The notes below the pieces were generated by a model. It did no database searches. It was not told where the DNA came from and saw nothing but the letters and a program-made list of their open reading frames with translations. This document shows, piece after piece, positions 18,492-28,422 of a DNA stretch of 64,000 bases; position 1 is the first letter of the stretch; the number at the start of each line of letters is the position of its first letter. This stretch comes from Shinella sp. CPCC 101442 (GTDB lineage: Bacteria; Pseudomonadota; Alphaproteobacteria; Rhizobiales; Rhizobiaceae), in assembly GCF_024704725.1 (NCBI RefSeq), contig NZ_JALIQS010000006.1:124001-188000 (forward strand), read 5' to 3'. The translations under genes and the position numbers were made by a program.

Positions 18492-19067
18492 TTATTCGCC
18501 GTCGTCTTCCGGCGGGCGACGCCGGCGGCTGCCTGGACCCTGCTGCTCTTCTTCCTCGAGGCCCGCAGCGATCGCATCGATCACCAGGCGTCCGCCCTCG
18601 ACATCGATTTCCAGCACGGCGGCTTCGGAGAAGGGAATGAGCACCGGCCGCTTGCCGGGGCCTTTCAGCTCCAGCAGGTCGCCGGCGCCGAAATCGAAGA
18701 TGCCTGTCACCGTGCCATGGCTGCGGCCCTGCGTATCGACCGCTTCCAGACCTTCGAGATCGGCATAGAAGAACTCGTCCTCGTCCAGTTCGTCGTCCGG
18801 CAGATTGTCGCGTTCGATATAGAGGTCGGTGCCGTTCAGTGCCTCGGCGGCGTCGCGGTCGTTGACGCCACGGAAACGCACGACGACGACGTTCTTCGCC
18901 TCACGCACTTCCAGCACTTCGAAAGACCGGCCGTCGTCGGTGTGCAGATGACCGTAATCGCCGATCGCCGTCGGATCGATGGTGAACGATTTCACACGGA
19001 CTTCGCCGCGCAGGCCCTGGGCCGCGCCGACGGTGCCCATGAGGACGGGGTTTTCCAGTTTCGCCAT
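18492..19067 (-). CDS. rimM: Ribosome maturation factor RimM
   Basis: RimM assists 16S 3'-domain assembly and binds S19. The 191-residue product starts at 19067 with [18 protein letters not shown]. It contains the RimM N-terminal beta-barrel ([27 protein letters not shown]) and the PRC-barrel domain ([45 protein letters not shown]). The C-terminal tail is Arg/Glu/Pro-rich and probably disordered. It lies in the rpsP-rimM-trmD order and is followed directly by trmD. Confidence 0.95.
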   Translation of the reverse strand: MAKLENPVLMGTVGAAQGLRGEVRVKSFTIDPTAIGDYGHLHTDDGRSFEVLEVREAKNVVVVRFRGVNDRDAAEALNGTDLYIERDNLPDDELDEDEFFYADLEGLEAVDTQGRSHGTVTGIFDFGAGDLLELKGPGKRPVLIPFSEAAVLEIDVEGGRLVIDAIAAGLEEEEQQGPGSRRRRPPEDDGE

Positions 19068-19124
19068 GGTTCTGTTCCGAGCGTTCGTGTGAAGCCTCAT
19101 ACGACGTTCGCGTCGAGGCTCCTA

Positions 19125-19153
19125 GAGCAATTCCAGCAAAAGTGCGTGCGCGG
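19125..19153. repeat. Short rhizobial intergenic repeat, copy 4 (left part)
   Basis: AGAGCAATTCCAGCAAAAG and TGCGTGCGCGG match the left half of copy 1; the right arm is not present. It lies between rpsP and rimM, inside the predicted transcript. Confidence 0.6.
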
Positions 19154-19226
19154 ATATGTGCAGACGCAAATGAAAACGGGCGGCATGAACCATGCCGCCC
19201 GTTCCCGAAATGGTTATGCGGGCGGA

Positions 19227-19592
19227 TTATTCGCCGGCAGCAGCAGCAGCGGCGTCTTCTTCCTTCTGCTTCTTCTCGGCAGCGCGCTCGAGCGCCTTCT
19301 TGCCGGGCTTTGCCTTTTCCGGGTTGCTGCGGGCTTCGCGCTTCACGACGCCTGCTTCATCGAGGAAGCGGGCAACGCGGTCGGTCGGCTGGGCGCCCTT
19401 GGAGAGCCATTCCTTGATGCGGTCGGCGTCGATCTGGATGCGGGTGGCGTCTTCCTTGCCGAGCATCGGGTTCCACGAACCGACCTTCTCCAGGAAGCGG
19501 CCATCGCGCGGCGAACGGGCGTCGGCAACGACGATCTGGTAGTAAGGACGCTTCTTGGAGCCACCGCGGGCGAGACGAATTTTCAGTGCCAT
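19227..19592 (-). CDS. rpsP: 30S ribosomal protein S16
   Basis: The 121-residue S16 starts at 19592 with [20 protein letters not shown] and includes [20 protein letters not shown] and the [16 protein letters not shown] segment. From about residue 85 the chain is a Lys/Glu/Ala-rich tail, typical of alphaproteobacterial S16 and longer than E. coli S16 (82 residues). It lies downstream of the chorismate mutase gene, 34 nt away, in the ffh-rpsP-rimM-trmD locus. Confidence 0.96.
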   Translation of the reverse strand: MALKIRLARGGSKKRPYYQIVVADARSPRDGRFLEKVGSWNPMLGKEDATRIQIDADRIKEWLSKGAQPTDRVARFLDEAGVVKREARSNPEKAKPGKKALERAAEKKQKEEDAAAAAAGE

Positions 19593-19626
19593 GTCATTTC
19601 TCCTTGGATGTAGGTGACCGCTTGTT

Positions 19627-19950
19627 TCAAGCGGTATTCTGGTTTGCGCCGCTGTGTTCAGCGGCAATGGCTTCGTGGTGCCGGATCACCTCGTGGATGA
19701 TGAAGTTCAAAAACTTCTCCGCGAAATCCGGATCCAGATTGGCATCCTTCGCCAGGCGGCGAAGGCGCTCGATCTGGTATTCCTCGCGCGCCGGGTCGGC
19801 CGGCGGCAGTTCATGCGTCGCCTTCAGAACGCCCACCGCCTGGGTGCAGCGGAAACGCTCGGCGAGCATATGCACAAGGGCAGCGTCGATATTGTCGATC
19901 GACTGCCGGTATTCCCCCAATTGCTGCTTGACCGTCGGATCGATCGTCAT
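19627..19950 (-). CDS. Chorismate mutase, AroQ class
   Basis: A 107-residue all-helical AroQ-type mutase converting chorismate to prephenate for Phe/Tyr synthesis. The helix pattern is [27 protein letters not shown] with an Arg/Lys pair for the carboxylates, then [31 protein letters not shown]. It is a stand-alone domain with no prephenate dehydratase attached. It lies 11 nt after ffh and before rpsP. Placement of this gene between ffh and rpsP is a regular rhizobial arrangement. Confidence 0.9.
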   Translation of the reverse strand: MTIDPTVKQQLGEYRQSIDNIDAALVHMLAERFRCTQAVGVLKATHELPPADPAREEYQIERLRRLAKDANLDPDFAEKFLNFIIHEVIRHHEAIAAEHSGANQNTA

Positions 19951-19961
19951 GCCTCAATTCC

Positions 19962-21521
19962 TCACTTCTTCTTCGGCAGGCCGGGAAGGCCCGGCAGGCC
20001 ACCAAGACCCGGAAGACGGCCGCCGCCGAGACCGGGAAGACCACCGCCGCCCAGGCCCGGCATGCTGCCCGGCTTGATGCCGGCGGCTTCCGCCTGCTTG
20101 GCGAGCGCTTCGAGCTGCTTCGGATCCATCTTCGACAGATCGGGCATGCCGCCCATGCCGCCGCCAAGGCCCATCTTGCCGGCAAGGCCGCCCATCATCT
20201 GCTTCATCATGCCGCCGCCCTTCTTGCCGCCCATCATCTTCATCATGTCCGCCATCTGGCGATGCATTTTCAGAAGCTTGTTGATGTCGGCCGCATCGGT
20301 GCCGGAGCCGGCGGCGATGCGCTTCTTGCGGGAATGCTTGAGCATGTCCGGGTTGGCGCGCTCGGCCTTGGTCATCGAATTGATGATGGCGATCTGGCGG
20401 CCGAAAAGCTTGTCGTCGAGACCGGCGGCGGACATCTTGTCCTTCATGCCGGCCATGCCGGGCATCATTCCCATGATGCCGCCCATGCCGCCCATCTTCT
20501 GCATCTGGCCAAGCTGGTCGGCGAGGTCGTTCAAATCGAACTTGCCCTTGGCCATCTTGGCGGCCATGGCGGCCGCCTTCTCGGCGTCGATATTCTCCGC
20601 TGCCTTCTCGACGAGCGAAACGATGTCACCCATGCCGAGGATGCGGTCTGCGACGCGGCGGGGATGGAACTCTTCGAGTTCGCCCATCTTTTCGCCGACG
20701 CCGATCAGCTTGATCGGTTTGCCGGTGACGGCGCGCATCGAAAGGGCGGCACCGCCGCGGCCATCGCCGTCCATACGGGTCAGGACGAGGCCGGTAATGC
20801 CGACGCGCTCGTCGAAATTGCGGGCGAGGTTGACGGCGTCCTGACCGGTCAGCGCATCGGCGACGAGCAGGATTTCATGCGGATTGGACTTCCGCTTGAT
20901 CTCCGCCATCTCGATCATCAGCGGCTCGTCGATATGGGTGCGGCCGGCGGTGTCGAGGATGACGACGTCATGGCCGCCGAGTTTTGCGGCCTGCACCGCG
21001 CGCGAGGCGATATCGGTCGGCGACTGGCCGGCGATAACAGGCAGCGTATCGATGCCCGCCTGGACGCCCAACTGGCGCAACTGCTCCTGCGCGGCTGGAC
21101 GGCGCGTGTCGAGCGAGGCCATCAGGACCTTCTTCTTGTCGCGCGTCTTCAGCCGGTTGGCGATCTTGCCCGAGGTGGTGGTCTTGCCCGAGCCCTGCAG
21201 ACCGACCATCATGATGACGACGGGGGCGGCGGCATTGAGATCGATCGACACGCCCTCCGAGCCGAGCATTGAGACCAGCTCGTCATGCACGAGCTTGACG
21301 ACCATCTGGCCGGGCTTGATCGACTTCAGGATTTCCGCACCGACGGCCTTTTCGCGCACCGCATCGGTGAAGGAGCGCACCACTTCCAGCGCCACGTCCG
21401 CTTCGAGCAGCGCACGGCGGACCTCGCGCAGCGCCGCCGAGACATCGGCCTCGGAAAGCGCGCCACGGCCCGTCAATCCATTCAGAATGGAGCCAAGGCG
21501 GTCCTGGAGTGTTTCAAACAT
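19962..21521 (-). CDS. ffh: Signal recognition particle GTPase Ffh
   Basis: Ffh with 4.5S RNA captures signal sequences and delivers ribosomes to FtsY. The 519-residue chain starts at 21521 (MFETLQDRLGSILNGL). The NG domain has GLQGSGKTTTSGK (P-loop), DTRRPAAQEQLRQLG, DTAGRTHID and TRMDGDGRGGAAL. The Met-rich M domain follows from about residue 300 (GGMGGIMGMMPGMAGMKDKM; KMHRQMADMMKMMGG). The last 60 residues are a Gly/Leu/Pro-rich tail ending in KKK, longer than in E. coli. ftsY lies only about 4 kb away on the other strand. Its leader holds a terminator-like hairpin. Confidence 0.97.
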   Translation of the reverse strand: MFETLQDRLGSILNGLTGRGALSEADVSAALREVRRALLEADVALEVVRSFTDAVREKAVGAEILKSIKPGQMVVKLVHDELVSMLGSEGVSIDLNAAAPVVIMMVGLQGSGKTTTSGKIANRLKTRDKKKVLMASLDTRRPAAQEQLRQLGVQAGIDTLPVIAGQSPTDIASRAVQAAKLGGHDVVILDTAGRTHIDEPLMIEMAEIKRKSNPHEILLVADALTGQDAVNLARNFDERVGITGLVLTRMDGDGRGGAALSMRAVTGKPIKLIGVGEKMGELEEFHPRRVADRILGMGDIVSLVEKAAENIDAEKAAAMAAKMAKGKFDLNDLADQLGQMQKMGGMGGIMGMMPGMAGMKDKMSAAGLDDKLFGRQIAIINSMTKAERANPDMLKHSRKKRIAAGSGTDAADINKLLKMHRQMADMMKMMGGKKGGGMMKQMMGGLAGKMGLGGGMGGMPDLSKMDPKQLEALAKQAEAAGIKPGSMPGLGGGGLPGLGGGRLPGLGGLPGLPGLPKKK

Positions 21522-21593
21522 CACGTCATCCTTCTTGTTTCCGCACGGAACGGAAACGTCGGTGCCATCCGTGACAAAAACAAGACGCAAAGC

Positions 21594-21629
21594 CAAAAAG
21601 CACCCGAGGGCGCATCGCGCTGTCGGGTG
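21594..21629 (-). terminator. Terminator-like hairpin in the ffh leader (possible attenuator)
   Basis: On the minus strand CACCCGA (from 21629) and TCGGGTG (to 21601) pair, with an inner GCGC/GCGC stem, followed by CTTTTTGG. The structure lies between the predicted ffh promoter and the ffh ATG (about 75 nt before it), so it may attenuate the operon. Alternatively it ends a short unrecognised transcript. Confidence 0.55.
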
Positions 21630-21708
21630 TTGACCTCCGGGATCTGTTTATACCGCAATGGGTCCCGGTCGGTGGCTTCAAGTCGTCTCACTTGTCGCAG
21701 ATGCGCGG

Positions 21709-21737
21709 CTTAAACAGCAAAGAGGCTGGAAAGTCAA
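21709..21737 (-). promoter_or_regulatory. Predicted sigma-70 promoter for the ffh operon
   Basis: Minus strand: TTGACT (21732-21737), a 17-nt spacer, TTTAAG (21709-21714). A start near 21702 gives a leader of about 180 nt. Nothing else is clear in the 306-nt gap between ffh and the MBL-fold gene. Confidence 0.5.
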
Positions 21738-21827
21738 GGATCAGCCGGCAGGCGAGGCGTCGGTCACATTTCCGCGAGGCCCGCGCGGCACATTGCGACG
21801 GCCCCTGGCAGGACTTATGTATTGTCA

Positions 21828-22910
21828 ATGAACCGTCGCAAGTTCCTGAAATGGTCGAGCCTTGGTGCCCTGGCAACGCTTGCCGGCGGAGCTTTCGCCG
21901 GCCGCAGCATGGCCGCCAACCGCTATTATGACGGCCCGGTCAGCGATCATTTCGACGGCACCTATTTCTTCAATCCCGATGGGGAAGAGCCGAACAGCTT
22001 CTTCGAGCTGATGCGATGGAAACTGGGTGGCGGTCAGGCGGCCTGGCCGCTCGACTGGCCAAGTCCGTTTCCCTTCGCCGTGCCGGAGCCGCGGGTCGAT
22101 GGCGAGCGCCTCGTCGTCACCATGGCAGGGCATGCCGCGCTGCTGATCCAGACGGCCGGCCTCAACATCCTGACCGACCCGGTGTGGAGCGACCGTGCGA
22201 GCCCGATCGGCTTTGCCGGCCCGAAGCGCGTCAATCCGCCCGGCATAAAGCTTGCCGACCTGCCGAAGATCGACCTCGTGCTCGTCACGCACAACCACTA
22301 CGACCATCTCGACCTTGCCACGCTGAAGGCGCTGGCCGAGCGGGACGATTGCCGCATCGTCACACCGCTTGGCAATGACAGGATCATCGGACCGGTTGTC
22401 GGCGAAGGGCGCGTGACGACCATGGACTGGGGCGGCAACATTCCGGTCGCCGACGGCGTAACCCTCCATTGCGAACCCTGCCACCACTGGTCGGCCCGCG
22501 GGCTCGGCGATCGCCGCATGGCCCTGTGGGCGGCCTTCCTCATCCAAACGCCCGGCGGCAAGATCTACCATATCGGCGATACCGGCTTTCACCAGGGCAT
22601 CAACTACCGGGCGATCCGCGAGAAACACGGCGCGATCCGCCTCGCCAACCTGCCCTTCGGCGCCTATGAGCCGCGCTGGTTCATGCGCCCGCAGCACCAG
22701 AACCCGGACGAGGCGGTGCAGGGCATGGTGGCGAGCGGTGCGGCCTATGTCGCCGGCCATCACTGGGGTACGTTTCGGCTGACAAACGAGGGCGTCGACG
22801 AGCCGCTCGCCGCGCTGGAAACCGCCCTCGACGCGGCCGGCGTTGCCCGGGCACGTTTTCGCGCCTTGAGGCCCGGCGAAGTCTTCGAGGTCCCTGCCGC
22901 CACGGCCTGA
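21828..22910 (+). CDS. Tat-exported MBL-fold metallo-hydrolase (UlaG/NAPE-PLD-like)
   Basis: The 360-residue protein starts [21 protein letters not shown], a twin-arginine signal peptide, so the folded enzyme should be periplasmic. The metallo-beta-lactamase motifs are [21 protein letters not shown], the dinuclear metal motif HNHYDHLD, a His in EPCHHWS, DTGFH, and the C-terminal GHHWGTF. These features place it with bacterial relatives of N-acyl-phosphatidylethanolamine phospholipase D (also YtnP/RomA-like lipoprotein hydrolases). ATG 21828 is preferred over TTG 21822, with AGGA about 15 nt upstream. The substrate is unknown; a phospholipid or lipid-derived amide is a guess. Confidence 0.82.
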   Translation: MNRRKFLKWSSLGALATLAGGAFAGRSMAANRYYDGPVSDHFDGTYFFNPDGEEPNSFFELMRWKLGGGQAAWPLDWPSPFPFAVPEPRVDGERLVVTMAGHAALLIQTAGLNILTDPVWSDRASPIGFAGPKRVNPPGIKLADLPKIDLVLVTHNHYDHLDLATLKALAERDDCRIVTPLGNDRIIGPVVGEGRVTTMDWGGNIPVADGVTLHCEPCHHWSARGLGDRRMALWAAFLIQTPGGKIYHIGDTGFHQGINYRAIREKHGAIRLANLPFGAYEPRWFMRPQHQNPDEAVQGMVASGAAYVAGHHWGTFRLTNEGVDEPLAALETALDAAGVARARFRALRPGEVFEVPAATA

Positions 22911-22989
22911 TGCAAGGCACTGGAAATCCGCGGGCTTTTCCGCCATATACGCCCCCAACAGGGCCTTTTGGCCCGATCGGGCAGACGTG

Positions 22990-23889
22990 ATGACAAAGAC
23001 GGTCGACTTCGCGAAGATGAACGGGCTGGGAAACAACATCCTGGTCGTGGACATGCGTGGCCGCAAGGATGTCGTGACGCCGGCCGCGGCTATCGCGCTC
23101 GCTGCCGATCCCGCCACCCGCTTCGACCAGATCATGGCCGTCCACGACCCCAGGATCGACGGCACCGATGCCTGGATCGACATCCTCAATTGCGATGGCA
23201 CGAAGGCGCAGGCCTGCGGCAACGGCACGCGCTGCGTCGTGCAGGCGCTCGCCGCCGAGACCGGCCGCAAGGTCTTCACCTTCCAGACCGTCGCCGGCAT
23301 CCTCAATGCCGTCGAGCACGAGGACGGCACGATTTCGGTCGACATGGGCAAGCCGGTCTTCGAATGGAGCCGCATTCCGCTGGCGGAAGAATTCTACGAC
23401 ACCAGCCGCATCGAATTGCAGATCGGGCCGATCGACGATCCGATCCTGCATTCGCCCGCCGCCATGTCGATGGGCAATCCGCACGCCGTTTTCTGGGTCG
23501 ATCGCGATCCGATGACGTTCGACCTCGACCGTTTCGGCCCGCTGCTCGAAAACCACCCGATGTTCCCGGAAAAGGCCAACATCACGCTGGCGCAGGTCAC
23601 GTCGCCGACGTCCATGACGACGCGCACCTGGGAGCGCGGCGCCGGCCTGACGCTCGCCTGCGGTTCCGCCGCCTGCGCTTCGGGCGTCAGTGGCGCACGC
23701 ACCGGCCGCACCGGCCGCAAGGTCACGATCACCGTTGCCAGCAGCCCGAACCGTGGCACGCTGCAGATCGAGTGGCGCGACGACGACCACGTCATCATGA
23801 CCGGCCCGGCCGAATGGGAATGGTCGGGCACGCTGGACCCCGCGACCGGCGCCTTCCGCCGGGACGATGCCGAGGCGGCCGCCCTTTGA
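22990..23889 (+). CDS. dapF: Diaminopimelate epimerase
   Basis: DapF converts LL- to meso-diaminopimelate for lysine and peptidoglycan. The 299-residue chain opens [17 protein letters not shown]. It contains both catalytic Cys motifs, ACGNGTRC near residue 77 and [10 protein letters not shown] near 220, plus [13 protein letters not shown] 22990 directly follows GTG 22987; either could start. Its stop codon overlaps the TTG start of mtaB, so the two are translationally coupled. Confidence 0.96.
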   Translation: MTKTVDFAKMNGLGNNILVVDMRGRKDVVTPAAAIALAADPATRFDQIMAVHDPRIDGTDAWIDILNCDGTKAQACGNGTRCVVQALAAETGRKVFTFQTVAGILNAVEHEDGTISVDMGKPVFEWSRIPLAEEFYDTSRIELQIGPIDDPILHSPAAMSMGNPHAVFWVDRDPMTFDLDRFGPLLENHPMFPEKANITLAQVTSPTSMTTRTWERGAGLTLACGSAACASGVSGARTGRTGRKVTITVASSPNRGTLQIEWRDDDHVIMTGPAEWEWSGTLDPATGAFRRDDAEAAAL

Positions 23890-25175
23890 GCGGCGTCGAG
23901 GTCATAACCTTCGGCTGTCGGCTCAACACCTACGAATCGGAAGTGATGCGCGCGGAGGCCGAGAAGGCGGGGCTTAACAATGCCGTGCTGGTGAACACCT
24001 GCGCCGTGACGAGCGAGGCCGTGCGCCAGGCCCGACAGGCGATCCGCCGCGCCCGCCGCAACAATCCCCATGCCCGCATCATCGTCACCGGCTGCGCCGC
24101 GCAGACGGAAAAGCACACTTTTGCGGAGATGCCGGAAGTCGACGCCGTGCTCGGCAACGAGGAGAAGCTGAAGGGCGCCTCCTACCGGGCGCTTCCGGAT
24201 TTCGGCGTGTCGGCGGAAGAGAAGCTGCGCGTCAACGACATCATGAGCGTGCGGGAAACCGCGCCGCAGATGGTAAAACTGATCGATGGCCATGTGCGCG
24301 CCTTCGTGCAGGTGCAGAACGGCTGCGACCATCGCTGCACCTTCTGCATCATCCCCTACGGCCGCGGCAATTCCCGCTCCGTGCCGATGGGTGCCGTCGT
24401 CGACCAGGCACGCAGGCTCGTCGAGAGCGGCTATTCGGAGATCGTGCTGACCGGCGTCGATGCCACCAGCTACGGCGCCGACCTGCCCGGAAAACCCAGC
24501 CTCGGCCAACTCGCCAAGGCGCTTTTGAAGCAGGTGCCGGAAATCCAGCGTCTGCGCCTCTCCTCGATCGACAGCATCGAGGCGGATGATCACCTCTGGG
24601 ACCTGATCGCAGACGAACCGCGCTTCATGCCGCACCTGCATCTCTCGCTCCAGCATGGCGACGACATGATCCTGAAGCGCATGAAGCGGCGCCATTCCAG
24701 CGCCGACGCCGTCGCCTTCTGCGAGCGGGTCAAAACCTTGCGTCCGGATGCGAGTTTCGGCGCAGACATGATCGCCGGCTTCCCGACGGAAACGGAAGAG
24801 ATGTTTTCCAATGCCGGGCGGCATGCCGAAGACTGCGGCATCGCCCATCTGCACGTCTTTCCCTACAGTCCGCGCGCCGGCACGCCGGCCGCGCGCATGC
24901 CGCAGCTCGACCGCGCTGTCGTCAAGGAACGCGCCGGCCGGTTGCGCGAGACTGGAAAACGGCTGCATGAGGCCCATCTCGAGCAGATGGTCGGCACCGT
25001 GCAAAAAATCCTCGTCGAGAACAACGGCCTCGCCCATACGGAAAACTTCACGCTCGTCGATGTCGCGGGCCTCAAACCTCGCGACCTTGTGCCGGTGACG
25101 ATCACCGGCCACAATGGCAGACACCTGACGATGCAGCCGGCGAATGCTCCCGGCACTGCCCCCCTTCGCAACTAG
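23886..25175 (+). CDS. mtaB: tRNA t6A37 methylthiotransferase MtaB
   Basis: MtaB (MiaB family, YqeV-type) adds a methylthio group to t6A37 in tRNAs reading ANN codons. The start is TTG 23886, overlapping the dapF stop (TTGA); no ATG fits the conserved N-terminus [19 protein letters not shown]. The three N-terminal cluster Cys are in FGCRLN, VNTCAVT and TGCAAQ. The radical-SAM motif is [19 protein letters not shown], followed by the TRAM-like C-terminus ([13 protein letters not shown]). Length is 429 residues. The frame extends far upstream through dapF, but that part is out-of-frame shadow. Confidence 0.94.
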   Translation: MSGVEVITFGCRLNTYESEVMRAEAEKAGLNNAVLVNTCAVTSEAVRQARQAIRRARRNNPHARIIVTGCAAQTEKHTFAEMPEVDAVLGNEEKLKGASYRALPDFGVSAEEKLRVNDIMSVRETAPQMVKLIDGHVRAFVQVQNGCDHRCTFCIIPYGRGNSRSVPMGAVVDQARRLVESGYSEIVLTGVDATSYGADLPGKPSLGQLAKALLKQVPEIQRLRLSSIDSIEADDHLWDLIADEPRFMPHLHLSLQHGDDMILKRMKRRHSSADAVAFCERVKTLRPDASFGADMIAGFPTETEEMFSNAGRHAEDCGIAHLHVFPYSPRAGTPAARMPQLDRAVVKERAGRLRETGKRLHEAHLEQMVGTVQKILVENNGLAHTENFTLVDVAGLKPRDLVPVTITGHNGRHLTMQPANAPGTAPLRN

Positions 25176-25186
25176 CGGACACTTTT

Positions 25187-26713
25187 ATGGCCCTCGGCTT
25201 CATCAAGAAAATTTTCACATTCGGAAAAGACACCGCCCCTGCGCCCAAGCCGGAGGCGGAAGCCCCCGTCGTTGCGCCCGAGGTGATCGAACCAGCGCCG
25301 GAGCAGGCAGCCAGGCGCGAGGAAATCGCCGTCATCGATGCTGTCGAGGAGCGTGACGCGCTGCTTGACGAGGCGGAAGCCGCCAATCCCGAGGCCACCC
25401 ATCATGTGCCGGAGGAAGCGGAGCCCGATATCTATCCGCTGCCGCATGCCCCGGATCTACCGGTTGCCGAGGATCCGGTCGCGCCGGCTGAGGTGGAAAC
25501 TGCCGCCGGACCGGAGAGTGACGACGTCGCCTCCGAGGAAGACGTTATTGAAGCGCCTGTAGAAGAAGAGCCGGCGGCTCCGGTAGAGGCCATCGTTGAA
25601 GATGCGCCGGCCCCGCCAGTGGAAGAGATCGCCGAACCGGAACCGGAAATCGTCCCGATAGAGGAAGCGCCGCCTGCGGAAGTCGAAGATCCCGTTCTCG
25701 AAGAGGCAATCCGCACCGAGCCGAAAATTCTGCCGAAGGGCTTTGCCACAGCCGAACGCTCGGCCGTCGTGGAGACGCTGGTGGTGCAGCCCAAGCGCAC
25801 CTGGTTCCAGCGCCTGCGCGACGGGCTTTCGCGCACCTCCTCGCAGCTCACCGGCCAGATCACCAGCCTGTTCACCAAGCGCAAGCTCGACGACGCGACG
25901 CTGCAGGACCTCGAAGACCTGCTGATCCAGGCCGATCTCGGCGTGGAAACGGCGCTGCGCATCACCGACACGCTGGCCTCCGAACGCTACGGCAAGGACG
26001 TGACGGGCGGCGACGTCTCGCGCATCATGGCAAGCGAAATCACCAAGGTGCTGTCGCCGGTCGCCAAGCCGCTGGAGCTCGACCTTAACCACAAGCCGCA
26101 TGTCATCCTCGTCGTCGGCGTCAACGGCACCGGCAAGACGACGACGATCGGCAAGCTCGCCGCCAAGCTCTCGGGCGCCGGCCTGAAGGTCATGCTGGCA
26201 GCAGGCGACACGTTCCGCGCCGCCGCCATCGAGCAGCTAAAAATCTGGGCGGAGCGCACCGGCTCCGACATCGTCTCGTCCAAGCTCGGCGCCGATGCGG
26301 CGGGCCTCGCCTACGAGGCCTACGAACAGGCCAAGCTGAAGAAGAGCGACGTGCTGATCGTCGACACGGCCGGCCGCCTGCAGAACAAGACGGAGCTGAT
26401 GGCGGAGCTGGAAAAGATCGTGCGCGTGCTCGGCAAGCTCGATCCGGACGCACCGCACACGGTTCTCCAGACGCTTGATGCCACGACCGGTCAGAATGCG
26501 ATGAACCAGGTCGAGATTTTCCGCAATGTCGCGGGCGTCACGGGCCTGATCATGACAAAATTGGACGGTACGGCCCGCGGCGGCATCCTTGTGGCGATTG
26601 CCGCCAAACACAAGCTGCCGGTCTATTTCATCGGTGTCGGAGAGGGGGTCGACGATCTCGAACCCTTCGAGGCCAAGGATTTCGCGGAAGCGATCGCAGG
26701 AGTTGGAGAATGA
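25187..26713 (+). CDS. ftsY: SRP receptor GTPase FtsY
   Basis: FtsY docks SRP-ribosome complexes at the inner membrane. The 508-residue product has a short basic N-terminus ([14 protein letters not shown]), which should aid membrane contact. A long acidic Glu/Ala/Pro-rich A domain follows (about 18-190), then the NG domain. Motifs are [47 protein letters not shown] and [11 protein letters not shown]. It starts 11 nt after mtaB and its stop overlaps the ispZ start by 4 nt. Identity is certain. Confidence 0.97.
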   Translation: MALGFIKKIFTFGKDTAPAPKPEAEAPVVAPEVIEPAPEQAARREEIAVIDAVEERDALLDEAEAANPEATHHVPEEAEPDIYPLPHAPDLPVAEDPVAPAEVETAAGPESDDVASEEDVIEAPVEEEPAAPVEAIVEDAPAPPVEEIAEPEPEIVPIEEAPPAEVEDPVLEEAIRTEPKILPKGFATAERSAVVETLVVQPKRTWFQRLRDGLSRTSSQLTGQITSLFTKRKLDDATLQDLEDLLIQADLGVETALRITDTLASERYGKDVTGGDVSRIMASEITKVLSPVAKPLELDLNHKPHVILVVGVNGTGKTTTIGKLAAKLSGAGLKVMLAAGDTFRAAAIEQLKIWAERTGSDIVSSKLGADAAGLAYEAYEQAKLKKSDVLIVDTAGRLQNKTELMAELEKIVRVLGKLDPDAPHTVLQTLDATTGQNAMNQVEIFRNVAGVTGLIMTKLDGTARGGILVAIAAKHKLPVYFIGVGEGVDDLEPFEAKDFAEAIAGVGE

Positions 26714-27360
26714 GCAAGGTTACGCTGGAAACCCCGGCCAAGACGGAGGAGAAGGTCAGCCCCCTCCTCAAGATGGTGCTGGAGCTCGGCCCCCTCGTCG
26801 TGTTCTTCTTCGCCAATTCGCGCGGCGAATGGCTGGCGGCGCAGTTTCCGGTGCTTGCCGAAATGGGCGGGCCGATCTTCATCGCCACCGGCCTCTTCAT
26901 GGCGGCCACCGCGCTCGCACTGATCGTCTCGTGGATCCTGACCCGCACGCTGCCGATGATGCCGCTGATCTCAGGCATCGTCGTCCTGGTCTTCGGCGCG
27001 CTGACGCTGTGGCTGCAGAACGACACCTTCATCAAGATGAAGCCGACCATCGTCAACACGCTGTTCGGCACCATCCTGCTCGGCGGCCTTCTGTTCGGCA
27101 AATCCCTGCTCGGTTACGTCTTCCACGCCGCCTTCAAGCTGACCGACGAAGGCTGGCGCAAGCTGACGCTGCGCTGGGGCCTGTTCTTCCTCGTGCTTGC
27201 CGTGATGAACGAAGTCGTCTGGCGGTCGTTCTCGACCGACTTCTGGGTGGCGTTCAAGGTCTGGGGCACGATGCCCATCACCATCCTCTTCACGCTCTCC
27301 CAGATGCCGCTGATCATGCGCCACTCGATCGAGCAGCCCGAAGAGGGCAAGGCGCCCTGA
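26710..27360 (+). CDS. ispZ: Septation protein A / inner membrane protein YciB
   Basis: A 216-residue inner-membrane protein with about five or six helices. Family signatures include [34 protein letters not shown] and the Trp-rich end [33 protein letters not shown], split here by a loop. Members are linked to septation and envelope stability; the molecular role is unclear. It overlaps the ftsY stop by 4 nt (ATGA) and ends before a strong bidirectional terminator. The name ispZ is historical and does not denote an isoprenoid enzyme. Confidence 0.92.
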   Translation: MSKVTLETPAKTEEKVSPLLKMVLELGPLVVFFFANSRGEWLAAQFPVLAEMGGPIFIATGLFMAATALALIVSWILTRTLPMMPLISGIVVLVFGALTLWLQNDTFIKMKPTIVNTLFGTILLGGLLFGKSLLGYVFHAAFKLTDEGWRKLTLRWGLFFLVLAVMNEVVWRSFSTDFWVAFKVWGTMPITILFTLSQMPLIMRHSIEQPEEGKAP

Positions 27361-27374
27361 CATTTCCGGACAAA

Positions 27375-27406
27375 CAAAAACCCCGCCGTTTCCGGCGGGG
27401 TTTTTT
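27375..27406. terminator. Bidirectional terminator between ispZ and the BI-1 gene
   Basis: An 8-bp stem (CCCCGCCG / CGGCGGGG, 27381-27400) with a 4-nt loop, preceded by an A run and followed by TTTTTT. It serves convergent genes. Confidence 0.9.
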
Positions 27407-27432
27407 CGATCAGCCTTCCGGCCTTGCAGACG

Positions 27433-28176
27433 TTAGTTGCGGTTGCCCATGAAACGCAGCAGGAACAGGAAGAGGTTGATGAAGTCGAGGTAGAGCGTCA
27501 GCGCACCCATGATGGCCTTGCGGCCGGCCACGGCGCTGTCATCGGCTTCGAAATACATTTCCTTGATCTTCTGCGTATCCCAGGCGGTCAGGCCGGCGAA
27601 AACCAGCACGCCGATCGCGGAGATCGCGAAATCGAGCGCCGAGGATTGCAGGAACAGGTTGACGAGCGACGCGATGATCAGGCCGAACAGGCCCATCACC
27701 AGGAACGAACCCATCGCGGACAGGTCCCGCTTCGTCGTGTATCCGAACAGCGACAGGGCGCCGAAGGCGGCGGCCGAGACGAAGAAGGTCTGCGCGATGC
27801 TGGCGCCCGTGTAGATCAGGAAGATCGAGGACAGCGACAGGCCCATCAGGCCGGCATAGACCCAGAAGGTCGCCTGCGCGGTGCCGACACTCATCGTGTG
27901 GATGCGGAAGCTCAGGAAGAAGACCAGCGCGAGCGGCGCGAGCATGACGACCCACTTCAGCGGGCTGACATAGATCGCCTGGCCGAATGCGGTCAGCTGG
28001 CCGTCAGCGAAGGCCGCCTGCGCGGCGAAATAGGCCACGAGGCCGGTGATCACGAGACCGAAGGCCATCAGGTTGTAGACCCGGAGCATATAGGTACGCA
28101 GGCCCTCGTCGATGACGGCACCGGTCTGCGCGCCGGCATTGGCCGTGCGGGTCTGGTAGTTGCGGAGATCAGACAT
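27433..28176 (-). CDS. Bax inhibitor-1/YccA family membrane protein
   Basis: The 247-residue protein has about seven hydrophobic helices (for example YNLMAFGLVITGLVAYFAAQ, WVVMLAPLALVFFLSF, GLMGLSLSSIFLIYTGASIA). The C-terminal family signature is AGLTAWDTQKIKEMY, with the acidic pair used for proton/Ca2+ sensing in homologues, then YLDFINLFLFLLR. Bacterial BI-1 proteins are Ca2+ leak channels or FtsH partners. The start at 28176 (MSDLRNYQTR) has GAGGACAAC upstream; extension to 28380 is not supported. It is a single-gene unit. Confidence 0.9.
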   Translation of the reverse strand: MSDLRNYQTRTANAGAQTGAVIDEGLRTYMLRVYNLMAFGLVITGLVAYFAAQAAFADGQLTAFGQAIYVSPLKWVVMLAPLALVFFLSFRIHTMSVGTAQATFWVYAGLMGLSLSSIFLIYTGASIAQTFFVSAAAFGALSLFGYTTKRDLSAMGSFLVMGLFGLIIASLVNLFLQSSALDFAISAIGVLVFAGLTAWDTQKIKEMYFEADDSAVAGRKAIMGALTLYLDFINLFLFLLRFMGNRN

Positions 28177-28370
28177 GTTGTCCTCTTGGTTCAAGCCCCA
28201 TGGAATATACGGTGTCGAGGCCCCGTTTGTTCGCTCCGGTTCGCGGAGCATCCTGCGGGGTCCAGGCAACCGCTGCGGGACTCCAGCTTGCCTGACGTAA
28301 ATATGAGCATGAATTGCGTTGCGCACAAGGCCCGCGACCCTGGCGGGAGCCGCGGGCTTGCCGAATTCAG

Positions 28371-28422
28371 GGCAATTCAAGCAAAAGTGCGTTACGGGCT
28401 TGCGTCCGCTATTGCGTGAAAC
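28371..28422. repeat. Short rhizobial intergenic palindromic repeat, copy 5
   Basis: GGCAATTCAAGCAAAAGTGCG, a GGGCTTGCGTCC core and ATTGCGTGAAAC. It abuts the stop codon of the YbbP-like permease gene. Confidence 0.65.
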
